From the NCBI RefSeq assembly GCF_014650675.1, contig NZ_BMVK01000010.1:124001-188000 (forward strand): 64,000 nucleotides of DNA. Reading direction: 5' to 3'. The notes below the pieces were generated by a model, which was given only the letters and a program-made list of their open reading frames with translations, had not been told where the DNA came from and did no database searches. The first letter of the stretch is position 1; every line of letters begins with the position of its first letter. Source of the stretch: Streptomyces anulatus (lineage in GTDB: Bacteria > Actinomycetota > Actinomycetes > Streptomycetales > Streptomycetaceae). This document shows positions 17,260-23,861 of this stretch, one piece after another. The position numbers were made by a program, and so were the translations under genes.

Positions 17260-17601
17260 GTGAAACCCGACAAGGACTGCGCCCGGGGCCTTGCGCAACT
17301 GGAGGGCTTTCTGCTGTGGAACGCCGAGGTCGAGCGGGCGCGACGACAGGCGCGGCGATTCACCGACAGGCTGCCCTGGCTGACCACGGCGCAGCGTGAG
17401 GACGTCGAGCGGGTGTTCATCGCCGAACGCGTCGCCGCCTCCCGGGAGTCGCTCACCCGCATCCGCGACCGCACGGACGAACTGCGCGAGGAGTACACCG
17501 GGCGCTACGTCCGGCTAAGGGCCCGTTGCGTCGCCGTCTCGGCCGGCGCGGTGGGCGCGGCGACCTGCCTCGGCACGGCGCTGACGTTGGTCCTGCGCTG
17601 A
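17260..17601 (+). CDS. Small single-pass membrane protein downstream of ctaD
   Basis: A 113-residue protein with a long, charged, probably coiled-coil helix (residues 10-85, many Arg/Glu) and one C-terminal transmembrane segment (VSAGAVGAATCLGTALTLVL). GTG start with the strong ribosome binding site GGAGAGGAGGTCG. The tail-anchored topology and the position directly after ctaD suggest an accessory or assembly role in the alternative oxidase, but no family is recognised. Confidence 0.75.
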   Translation: MKPDKDCARGLAQLEGFLLWNAEVERARRQARRFTDRLPWLTTAQREDVERVFIAERVAASRESLTRIRDRTDELREEYTGRYVRLRARCVAVSAGAVGAATCLGTALTLVLR

Positions 17602-17638
17602 CGTCGGTCCTGCGCCGACCCGGTGGGATCCGGTGGGA

Positions 17639-17669
17639 TCCGGTGCGGCCGGTCGCCGGCCGCACCGGA
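17639..17669. terminator. 14-bp perfect hairpin, bidirectional terminator
   Basis: Arms 17639-17652 and 17656-17669 with a three-base loop, between the convergent ctaD-partner and VOC genes. Preceded by a tandem GTGGGATCCG repeat. Confidence 0.8.
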
Positions 17670-17698
17670 GGGGCCCGGGGCGCGCGGAGCCGGAACGG

Positions 17699-18076
17699 TC
17701 AGTGCCGTACCAGGCAGAACGGGTGCCCGGCGGGATCGGCGTACACACGCCAACTGCGCCCCCCGTCCCCGGCGTCGAGCAGCGACGCCCCGCACGCCAG
17801 GACCTCGTCGTGCGCCCGTTCCTGGTCGGTGACGCCGAAGTCCAGGTGGAACTGCTGGGGCGGGTCCTGGCCGGGCCAGCGAGGCGGCCGGTGGTCGGCC
17901 ACCCGCTGAAAGGCGAGGACGAGTCCACCGGGCGTGTGGAGCGTGGACCAGTCCGCGTCGCACTCCCACCGCCGGTCGGGGCGGTCGACGTCGCCCCCGA
18001 GCAGCGACGCGTAGAAGCCGGCCAGTTCCCTCGGGTCCGGGCAGTCCAGGACCACGCACTCCAGTTCAGCGATCAT
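17699..18076 (-). CDS. VOC-family protein (glyoxalase/bleomycin-resistance-like)
   Basis: A 125-residue vicinal-oxygen-chelate fold protein. Two beta-alpha-beta-beta-beta modules: CVVLDCPDPRELAGFYASLLGG, and the second around HLDFGVTDQERAHDEVLACG ending in VYADPAGHPFCLV. This is the common streptomycete VOC type; His and acidic residues could bind a metal. Substrate or ligand unknown. Monocistronic, with the sigma-factor fusion gene upstream on the same strand. Confidence 0.85.
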   Translation of the reverse strand: MIAELECVVLDCPDPRELAGFYASLLGGDVDRPDRRWECDADWSTLHTPGGLVLAFQRVADHRPPRWPGQDPPQQFHLDFGVTDQERAHDEVLACGASLLDAGDGGRSWRVYADPAGHPFCLVRH

Positions 18077-18151
18077 GACCGCATCCTAGGACGTGTTTGG
18101 AAAGCCCCGCCCGCTCGGCGACGCCTGGTCGCGGCCACCGCCCGCGTGGAC

Positions 18152-19753
18152 TCAGCGGGCCCCGAACACCTGCGTCCACACCGGACCGCCGCCGGAATCC
18201 TGCTTCCCCACGCCGATCTCCTTGAAGGAGCAGTTGAGGATGTTCGCGCGGTGCCCCGGACTGTCCATCCAGGACCGCATCACGTCGGCCGGGGTCCGCT
18301 GGCCCTTGGCGATGTTCTCGCCGTAGGTGGACCACTGATAGCCGGCGGCGGTGATCCGGTCGCCGGGGTCCCTGCCGTCCTGCGAGGTGTGCGAGAAGTA
18401 GTCCTTGGCCTCCATGTCGGCGGAGTGCCGTTGCGCGGCCGTGTTGAGCTGATCGTTCACGGTCACCGGACCGCAGCCCTCCTTGGCCCGCTCCGTGTTG
18501 ACCAGTGCGGTGACCTGTCCGGCGGTCCCCGAGGGTGCGGGCGGCGCGGGTGCGGGCGGTTCCGGCTTCGGGGCCGGGGCGGCGGTGGTGGGCGAGGGCG
18601 GTGGCGGGGTGCTCTTCTTCGGCTTGGCCTTGGGCGTACGCGAGGGGCTCGGCGACGGGGAGGCGCTGGGCGACGCGGACGCGGAGGCCGAGGGAGACGG
18701 GGACGACGTCGGTGCGGCCGATGTGGGCAGTTCGGAGCGGGGGGCCGGAGCGTCGGCCGTGACGGTCGACGCGTCCCGGTCGTCGCCGTCGGTGTAGAGG
18801 TGCACCGCCGCGCCGCCCGTGCCCAACGCGGCTACCGCGACCACGGCGGCGACGGCCGAGTTGCGACGGCGCCGCCGGGCCTGCACCCGTCTGCGCTCCG
18901 CGCGCCCCGCACCGGCGCCGTGCGAGCCGGGACCGGGCGCTTGGAGGTGCGCGGCCGTGGTGAGCAGTTCGGGAGCGGCCCCCGCCCCCGCCGCGGCCAC
19001 CGGGACCAGTGCGAGACCCACCAGCAGCCCTTCGGCGGGCACGAGCCCCGAGCGGTGCCCCGAGCACACCGTGCATTCGCGGGCGTGGCGGGCCAGCCGC
19101 TTGCGCCACAGGGCGGAGGGGACGCCGTCCCAGCCGGCGGCGATGTCCTCCAGCAGCACGCACGGAGGTTCGGCCGCCAGCGCGCCCACCACGACCCTCG
19201 CCGCCTCCAGCTGGGCCTTCATCCGCTGCACCCGTACGGCGGTGTGCTGCGGGGAGAGTTCGAGAGCGGCGGCGACCTCGGTGCGGGACAGATGCCCGGC
19301 GGTCTCCAGCCACCACAGCGAAAGCAGGGCGCGGTCGTCCTCGTCCAGCCAGCGTGTCGCCTCCGCGACCTGACGGCGCTGGCCGGTCAGGCCGAGCTCC
19401 AGGATCGTCAGCTCGACGAAGTCCGCCCGGGGATCCGGCAGGTCGTACGCGGCGTCCAGCCGGTCCGCCGGTATCGCACCCGACTGCCTCTCACGCCAGT
19501 GCGTGCGTATCTCGTTCATGGCTATCGCCACCAGCCAGGAACGGAAACGCTCCGGGTCGCGCAGTTCGGGCAGGCCCCGGAGCATCCGCAGCACCGTCTC
19601 CTGCACCACGTCGTCCACGTCCGCATGACCGTCCAGCGCGCGTCCGACGACGTTGTACAGCAGCGGCAGGTACGCCGAGACGAGCTGGTCCTTGGCCTGC
19701 TGGTCGCCGCCCTGCGCCGCGGCGATCAAGACCGTCGGGTGATCCTTGCCCAT
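18152..19753 (-). CDS. ECF-like sigma factor fused to zinc anti-sigma-like motif, membrane helix and external CAP domain
   Basis: A 533-residue single polypeptide. Residues 1-90: sigma region 2 (DVDDVVQETVLRML, RFRSWLVAIAMNEIR). About 125-185: sigma region 4 helix-turn-helix (LSRTEVAAALELSPQHTAVRVQRMK). Residues 223-233: HxxxCxxC motif (H223, C227, C230), the signature of ZAS anti-sigma domains. Residues 299-320: transmembrane helix after a very basic stretch (RRRRRN). About 340-410: Ser/Pro/Thr-rich linker, external. About 415-533: CAP/SCP domain (NTERAKEGCGPV, HSADMEAKDYFSHTSQDGR, SPGHRANILN). Topology: sigma part inside, CAP outside. The likely reading is a membrane-held sigma factor with a built-in inhibitor, released by an external signal; that is inference. 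Start ATG 19753; GGAAGAG upstream. Confidence 0.85.
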   Translation of the reverse strand: MGKDHPTVLIAAAQGGDQQAKDQLVSAYLPLLYNVVGRALDGHADVDDVVQETVLRMLRGLPELRDPERFRSWLVAIAMNEIRTHWRERQSGAIPADRLDAAYDLPDPRADFVELTILELGLTGQRRQVAEATRWLDEDDRALLSLWWLETAGHLSRTEVAAALELSPQHTAVRVQRMKAQLEAARVVVGALAAEPPCVLLEDIAAGWDGVPSALWRKRLARHARECTVCSGHRSGLVPAEGLLVGLALVPVAAAGAGAAPELLTTAAHLQAPGPGSHGAGAGRAERRRVQARRRRRNSAVAAVVAVAALGTGGAAVHLYTDGDDRDASTVTADAPAPRSELPTSAAPTSSPSPSASASASPSASPSPSPSRTPKAKPKKSTPPPPSPTTAAPAPKPEPPAPAPPAPSGTAGQVTALVNTERAKEGCGPVTVNDQLNTAAQRHSADMEAKDYFSHTSQDGRDPGDRITAAGYQWSTYGENIAKGQRTPADVMRSWMDSPGHRANILNCSFKEIGVGKQDSGGGPVWTQVFGAR

Positions 19754-19933
19754 GCTGTGCTCACTCTTCCGGGGTCCGGTGCTGTCACTTCCCACACTCG
19801 GGAGATGGGGTGCGGGCGGGACGATAACAAGAATCCGGCGGGCAACCCCGGAAACCTTCGCCGCCGCCCTACGGCACCGGGCCCCGTCGGGCCCCCTGGC
19901 GGCATGGTGCGCGGTGGTTCCGGCGTACTCCAC

Positions 19934-19979
19934 GCACCGGTCCGTGCCACGGAAAGTGATCCGTGGCACGGACCGGTGC
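19934..19979. terminator. 20-bp perfect hairpin
   Basis: Arms 19934-19953 and 19960-19979 with a six-base loop, directly downstream of the small antitoxin-like gene and upstream of the sigma fusion gene (both minus strand). Exceptionally long stem; probably the terminator of the small gene. Confidence 0.85.
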
Positions 19980-20028
19980 ACGGGAGTGGTGGCGGCCGGA
20001 CGGTGACTGCCCGGTCACCGGCGGTGGC

Positions 20029-20223
20029 TCAGGCGCGAGGCGGACCGTCCTGGTCGCGCTCCGTCCCGAACTGCTGCCTGAGCTTGTCCTGGGCGGTGTC
20101 GACGTGGCCCTTGTACTTGCCCTTCGTACGGTCGTCGACCATGTCGCCGGCCTTGTCGATGCCCTTGCCGACATGCTCCTCGTGGCCCTTGAGCATCTTC
20201 TTGATCTTGTCCAGTGCGGACAT
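20029..20223 (-). CDS. MT0933/Rv0909-type antitoxin-like small protein
   Basis: A 64-residue highly charged helical protein. The pattern DKIKKMLKGHEEHVGKGIDK and then DDRTKGKYKGHVDTAQDKL matches the Rv0909/MT0933 antitoxin family (also confused with CsbD-like stress proteins). In mycobacteria the partner is Rv0910, an SRPBCC protein, next to it. No such gene is adjacent here; the nearest SRPBCC gene (13729) is 6 kb away. Probably a stress-related orphan. Ends in a 20-bp hairpin terminator. Confidence 0.75.
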   Translation of the reverse strand: MSALDKIKKMLKGHEEHVGKGIDKAGDMVDDRTKGKYKGHVDTAQDKLRQQFGTERDQDGPPRA

Positions 20224-20393
20224 ATGTCCTCCTCGTCGACTCTGCGCCCCCTGTCAAGGGTCACCGCACCGGGCACCGCCCGCATCCGCGCCGGAAGAAG
20301 GCGAGGACGCCGACAGGTGGGACGGGGGAGGGCGGGAAGTGTGAAGCCGCGCCCACTGGGCACATACCGGTTGACCAGGAGGAGGTGGTGGCA

Positions 20394-20492
20394 ATGGGCC
20401 GCATCCGAGTCGTCGTCCGTCGTCCCCCGCCCCCTTCGGGGCCCCCGCCGCTGGATCTGCGCACCCCGTCCGGCCGCCCCCTGCCGTACTGA
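20394..20492 (+). CDS. Candidate 32-residue Pro/Arg-rich small protein
   Basis: ATG 20394 follows a very strong ribosome binding site (AGGAGGAGGTGG, spacing about 5). The peptide begins MGRIRVVVRRPPPPSGPPPL, is basic and proline-rich, and ends before a TGA at 20490. It is too short to judge by codon bias, but the ribosome binding site is the best in the neighbourhood. Runs of proline would need EF-P for translation. Could be a real small protein or a regulatory leader; convergent with the MASE1 gene. Confidence 0.4.
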   Translation: MGRIRVVVRRPPPPSGPPPLDLRTPSGRPLPY

Positions 20493-20546
20493 CCGCCGGG
20501 ACGCCTCCGCCCTTCGGGGTTCTGGCTACGCCCTACGCACCGCGTG

Positions 20547-21581
20547 TCAGCGGTGATCCGGGTGGGGACCGCCGTCGAGCGGGCCGTGCCGCCGCGGTCT
20601 GTTTTCGTACCGTGCCGCGGCCGGCCCCGACATCGGCGCCAGTTGCTCCACCAGGGCCTCCAACTCCTCGACGGCGTATTCCGTCTCGCGGCGGATGTTC
20701 TTGTGCTCCGCGACGACGGCCCCGAGCAGCAGCGCGGTGAGCGCGACGCTTCCGTTGAGCAGCGAGAGATTGGCCATGATCTCCATCAGGCTGTGCCCCG
20801 CGAACGGCCCCAGGGCATCCGTACCGGCGATGATGGCGAGCACCGAGACGACCAGGGCGCACGGAGCGCTGCCGGGCAACTGGAAGCGCAGGGCCGCCCA
20901 GATGATCACCGGGAACACCAGATAGATCATCGACAGCGAGCTGCGCGTGGCGATCAGCGACGACGCGACCACGACGACCGCGAGGATCGATGCCTCCAGC
21001 CACCGGTCGGACGCGCGGGGCCACCGCACCCTGCGCAGGACCAGCAGCACGGGGGTGACCACCAGGACCCCCATCGCGTCCCCCGCCCACCAGGACGACC
21101 AGACCAGCCAGAATCGGCCCGGCGGAACCTTGCCGTCGAGCAGCAGCGTGAAACTCCCGATGGAGGCGCTGATCAGCATCCCCGCGAACGCGCCGAGGAA
21201 GACCAGACAGACCCCGTCCCGCAGCCGGACCAGCTCACTGCGGAAGCCGGCCCACCGCAGCAGGGCGTACGAGGCGAGCGGGGCGACCGTGTTGCCGAAC
21301 ATGATGGCCAGACGGCTCACGGTGAACGCGTCGCCGATCTCGACGACCGTGAGCAGTGTGCCCAGCGCGATGCCCGGCCAGACGCGGACGCCCAGGTACA
21401 GCAGTGCGGCCAGCGCGATGCCGGTGGGCGGCCACAGAGGCGTGACGACCGCGCCGTCCACGACGACCTGGCGCATCAACCCGAGATGCCCCGCCAGGTA
21501 GTAGGCGCCGGCCACGCCCAGGATCTGCGCCACGTACACGGCCCGACGTCTGGCTTTTTCGGTGCGGATCACACCACTCAT
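20547..21581 (-). CDS. MASE1-domain integral membrane sensor
   Basis: A 344-residue membrane protein with 8 or so hydrophobic segments (residues 15-280), matching the MASE1 membrane-associated sensor (TPLWPPTGIALAALLYLGVRVWPGI is diagnostic). No catalytic domain follows: after the last helix there is a short coiled-coil-like tail (EHKNIRRETEYAVEELEALVEQL) and a disordered end. It is downstream of, and 55 bases from, a SpoIIE-type phosphatase gene. In many streptomycetes MASE1 and SpoIIE are one protein; here they appear to be split, so the helix tail may dock the phosphatase. Start ATG 21581. Confidence 0.85.
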   Translation of the reverse strand: MSGVIRTEKARRRAVYVAQILGVAGAYYLAGHLGLMRQVVVDGAVVTPLWPPTGIALAALLYLGVRVWPGIALGTLLTVVEIGDAFTVSRLAIMFGNTVAPLASYALLRWAGFRSELVRLRDGVCLVFLGAFAGMLISASIGSFTLLLDGKVPPGRFWLVWSSWWAGDAMGVLVVTPVLLVLRRVRWPRASDRWLEASILAVVVVASSLIATRSSLSMIYLVFPVIIWAALRFQLPGSAPCALVVSVLAIIAGTDALGPFAGHSLMEIMANLSLLNGSVALTALLLGAVVAEHKNIRRETEYAVEELEALVEQLAPMSGPAAARYENRPRRHGPLDGGPHPDHR

Positions 21582-21636
21582 CAGACACCGACCGCGGCGG
21601 GACCAGGCAGGTGACACGCTGCGGTACGGTCCGGCG

Positions 21637-22470
21637 TCACCGCGGTCCGAGGCGGGCGGCCGCATGCCGCAGGACCAGGACGGCGGCGTCGTCCTCGTGT
21701 CCTGTCACCTCCGTCGCGCCCAGGACCTCGTCGGCCAGCCGCGCCGCGCTCGCCCCGACATGCGCGGCGACCAGCTGCCGGACCCGCTCCAGGCCGTCCT
21801 CGATCAGCAGCGACGGTCCCTCGACGACCCCGTCGGTGAGCAGCACGATCGCCCCGTCGGAGTCGAGGGTGCGCCGGGTGACGGGATAGCTTTCGCCGGG
21901 CTCGATGCCCAGCGGCATGCCGCCCGGGTCCTCCGTGACACCGGACCGTCCCTCCGTGGTGGCCCACACACACGCCACATGCCCGGCCCGCGCGCTGTGC
22001 AGCTCCCAGGTCGTCGGGTCCAGCCGCATGAAGGTGCAGGTGGCGAAGAGGCCCGAGTCCACGGACACCAGCAGATCGTTCGTCCGGCCCAGGACCTCGC
22101 CCGGATCGGACGCCGTGCCCGCGATGGCCCGCATCGCGATACGGACCTGCCCCATGAAGGCGGCGGCCTCGACGTCATGACCCTGTACGTCGCCGATGGC
22201 GAAGCCGAGGGCCCCGTCCGCGAGGGGGAAACCGTCGTACCAGTCGCCGCCGATGTCCAGACCGTGGCGGGCGGGCGCGTAGCGTGCGGCGGCCTGGAGG
22301 CCGGGGATGGTGGGCAGCGCCGCCGGGAGCATGTCGCGTTGGAGCGCCTGCGCGAGTTCCACCCTGGCCTGGTGGAACTCCACCTCGCGCCGAGCGCGGG
22401 CGGTGAGGTTCTGCAGGGTGTTGAGCAGGTCTTCGGCGCTAGCTGAGCGGGAAGTCCGACGCCGGTTCAT
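21637..22470 (-). CDS. SpoIIE-type PP2C phosphatase
   Basis: A 277-residue soluble phosphatase. The N-terminal helix (EDLLNTLQNLTARARREVEFHQARVELAQALQRDMLP) leads into the SpoIIE domain with the metal motifs GGDWYDGF, FAIGDVQGHDVEAAA and LLTDGVVEG; ends in the EDDAAVLVLR strand. It should dephosphorylate a STAS anti-anti-sigma factor encoded elsewhere. It has no sensor domain of its own; the downstream MASE1 membrane protein is the obvious input partner. First gene of a two-gene operon. Confidence 0.88.
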   Translation of the reverse strand: MNRRRTSRSASAEDLLNTLQNLTARARREVEFHQARVELAQALQRDMLPAALPTIPGLQAAARYAPARHGLDIGGDWYDGFPLADGALGFAIGDVQGHDVEAAAFMGQVRIAMRAIAGTASDPGEVLGRTNDLLVSVDSGLFATCTFMRLDPTTWELHSARAGHVACVWATTEGRSGVTEDPGGMPLGIEPGESYPVTRRTLDSDGAIVLLTDGVVEGPSLLIEDGLERVRQLVAAHVGASAARLADEVLGATEVTGHEDDAAVLVLRHAAARLGPR

Positions 22471-22570
22471 GTGCCGCTCCGCGGTGCGTTATGTCCCTGA
22501 ATCATATGGCGGGCGGCCCCGAGTGGCGACTGCGGGCGCTTCCGCGTGCCCGCAGTCCCCTGGGTGCCGC

Positions 22571-23191
22571 TCAGGACGGGCGAGCGCGGTACAGATCGCG
22601 GAGCAGGGCGATCTCGGCACCGTGGTGCAGTACCTCCTGGTTGACCCACCAGACGATGTCGACGAAGGGATCCTCGGCGTCGCTGCCGTTCGGATACGTG
22701 CTGTACCCGACGGTGTCCAGGGCCGCGTCGTCGGCGGTGAGCAGGGCTTCGCGCCAGGCGGCGGACGCGGTCTCGAAGGCGGCCACCGCCCCGGTCGCGT
22801 CCCCCGGAGTGCGGTAGCCGTCGCGCGTGAGCGCCCTGCTGCCACAGGTGTGGTCGGCACGGAGGGTGAGCATTTCGGCGAGATGGCTCAAACGCCACGC
22901 GATGGTGGTGAACGGGGGAGGGAACGGATGCGGGGAGTCCGCCGAGTCCCGCCCCCAGTCCCCGGCACCCGCGAGAGCGGTCGCCCGCGCCCCGGGGCCG
23001 TCACCGCGAGGGCGTACGGACCAGCAGTCGGGCACCGGTTCCCAGAGGTGTTCGTCGTCGCCCAGCGGCGTGACGCCGATGTCGACGCCGTTGCCGCTGT
23101 CCATGACGGGACCGGCCAGGCGGGCGAGGAGCCGCTCGCAGGCGAAGTCGAACTGCTCAAGCAGCGGGATCAGACGTGGTGGGAGGGCCAT
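22571..23191 (-). CDS. DinB-family protein
   Basis: A 206-residue four-helix-bundle protein. The conserved pattern is WEPVPDCWSVRP at the start of the bundle, TTIAWRLSHLAEML (first metal-binding His) and VWWVNQEVLHHGAEIALLRDLY (second His pair). DinB/mycothiol-transferase-like enzymes use a three-His metal site and a low-molecular-weight thiol. Substrate unknown. Monocistronic; divergent from the small gene at 23303. Confidence 0.85.
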   Translation of the reverse strand: MALPPRLIPLLEQFDFACERLLARLAGPVMDSGNGVDIGVTPLGDDEHLWEPVPDCWSVRPRGDGPGARATALAGAGDWGRDSADSPHPFPPPFTTIAWRLSHLAEMLTLRADHTCGSRALTRDGYRTPGDATGAVAAFETASAAWREALLTADDAALDTVGYSTYPNGSDAEDPFVDIVWWVNQEVLHHGAEIALLRDLYRARPS

Positions 23192-23302
23192 CGGTGGAGC
23201 GTGTCACGGCCGACGGGCGGACGCGCGCCCATTTCCGGCGGACGCTGGCCGGATGGACCCTCGTACCGAGCCGTTGTCAGTGCTCGGTGGGATGCTGCCC
23301 GC

Positions 23303-23572
23303 ATGGACGAGCTGATGAGGCAGCGACGGGTGTACGGCACCGACCACGACGACCCCCGCCCCGGGCCGAGGCCGGGGCACGACTACCGGGAGCTGGTCGG
23401 CGGCCCGCTCGACGGGCTGCTGCTCGACGTCACCGGCTGGGGCGAGGCGGAGCTGCGCGACGGCGTCGGGCTGGTCACCGAGATCGGCGCCTACGGGCCC
23501 GGCGGACGTGCCGAGTACGGTCCGCGGTCGCCGGACAGTCACCAGTGGGACTGGCGGGGCGACGTGCGGTGA
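23303..23572 (+). CDS. Small hypothetical protein
   Basis: An 89-residue soluble protein with a compact beta-rich core (HDYRELVGGPLDGLLLDVTGW ... GVGLVTEIGAYGPGGRAEYGP ... HQWDWRGDV). The GGPLDG opening recalls small streptomycete proteins of unknown function. Ribosome binding site poor. Ends 16 bases before the antisense tRNA gene. Confidence 0.6.
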   Translation: MDELMRQRRVYGTDHDDPRPGPRPGHDYRELVGGPLDGLLLDVTGWGEAELRDGVGLVTEIGAYGPGGRAEYGPRSPDSHQWDWRGDVR

Positions 23573-23587
23573 AAGGCCGGGTGGTGA

Positions 23588-23663
23588 TGGCAAGGGCGGC
23601 AGGAATCGAACCTGCGACATACGATTTTGGAGACCGCCGCTCTGGCCGCTGAGCTACGCCCCT
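23588..23663 (-). tRNA. tRNA-Trp (anticodon CCA), isolated and divergent
   Basis: A full cloverleaf can be folded on the minus strand: acceptor AGGGGCG with CGCCCTT (one G-U), D-arm GCTC/GAGC, anticodon stem GCGGT/ATCGT with two G-U pairs, loop CTCCAAA giving anticodon CCA, T-arm GCAGG/CCTGC with TTCGATT, discriminator G, and an encoded CCA end at 23590-23588. Length 76. The G-U pairs in acceptor and anticodon stems make it weaker than a typical housekeeping tRNA-Trp. It stands alone in a gap between a small gene and a mannosyltransferase gene. Confidence 0.9.
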
Positions 23664-23861
23664 TGGTGATGGGTGAAGCCTGGCACGTGCGCGCCCGGGC
23701 GCCAACAGATTTACGCGGCCGCGTCGTTGCACCGTGTCGCGCGGACGGACCCACGGTCGGCCGGGAGCCGACGCGGCGCGGTGCCGCCCCGTGCGGAATG
23801 CCGGGCAGGCCGGGGGAGGGGGCCGCGGGCCGGGCCCGGCCGTCCGATAGGTTGGCCGGTC

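Noticed and set aside
23591..23652. Short protein reading through the tRNA on the plus strand (ARAAGIEPATYDFGD)
   Set aside because: This string is the usual false translation of a reversed tRNA 3' half; the tRNA fold is complete.
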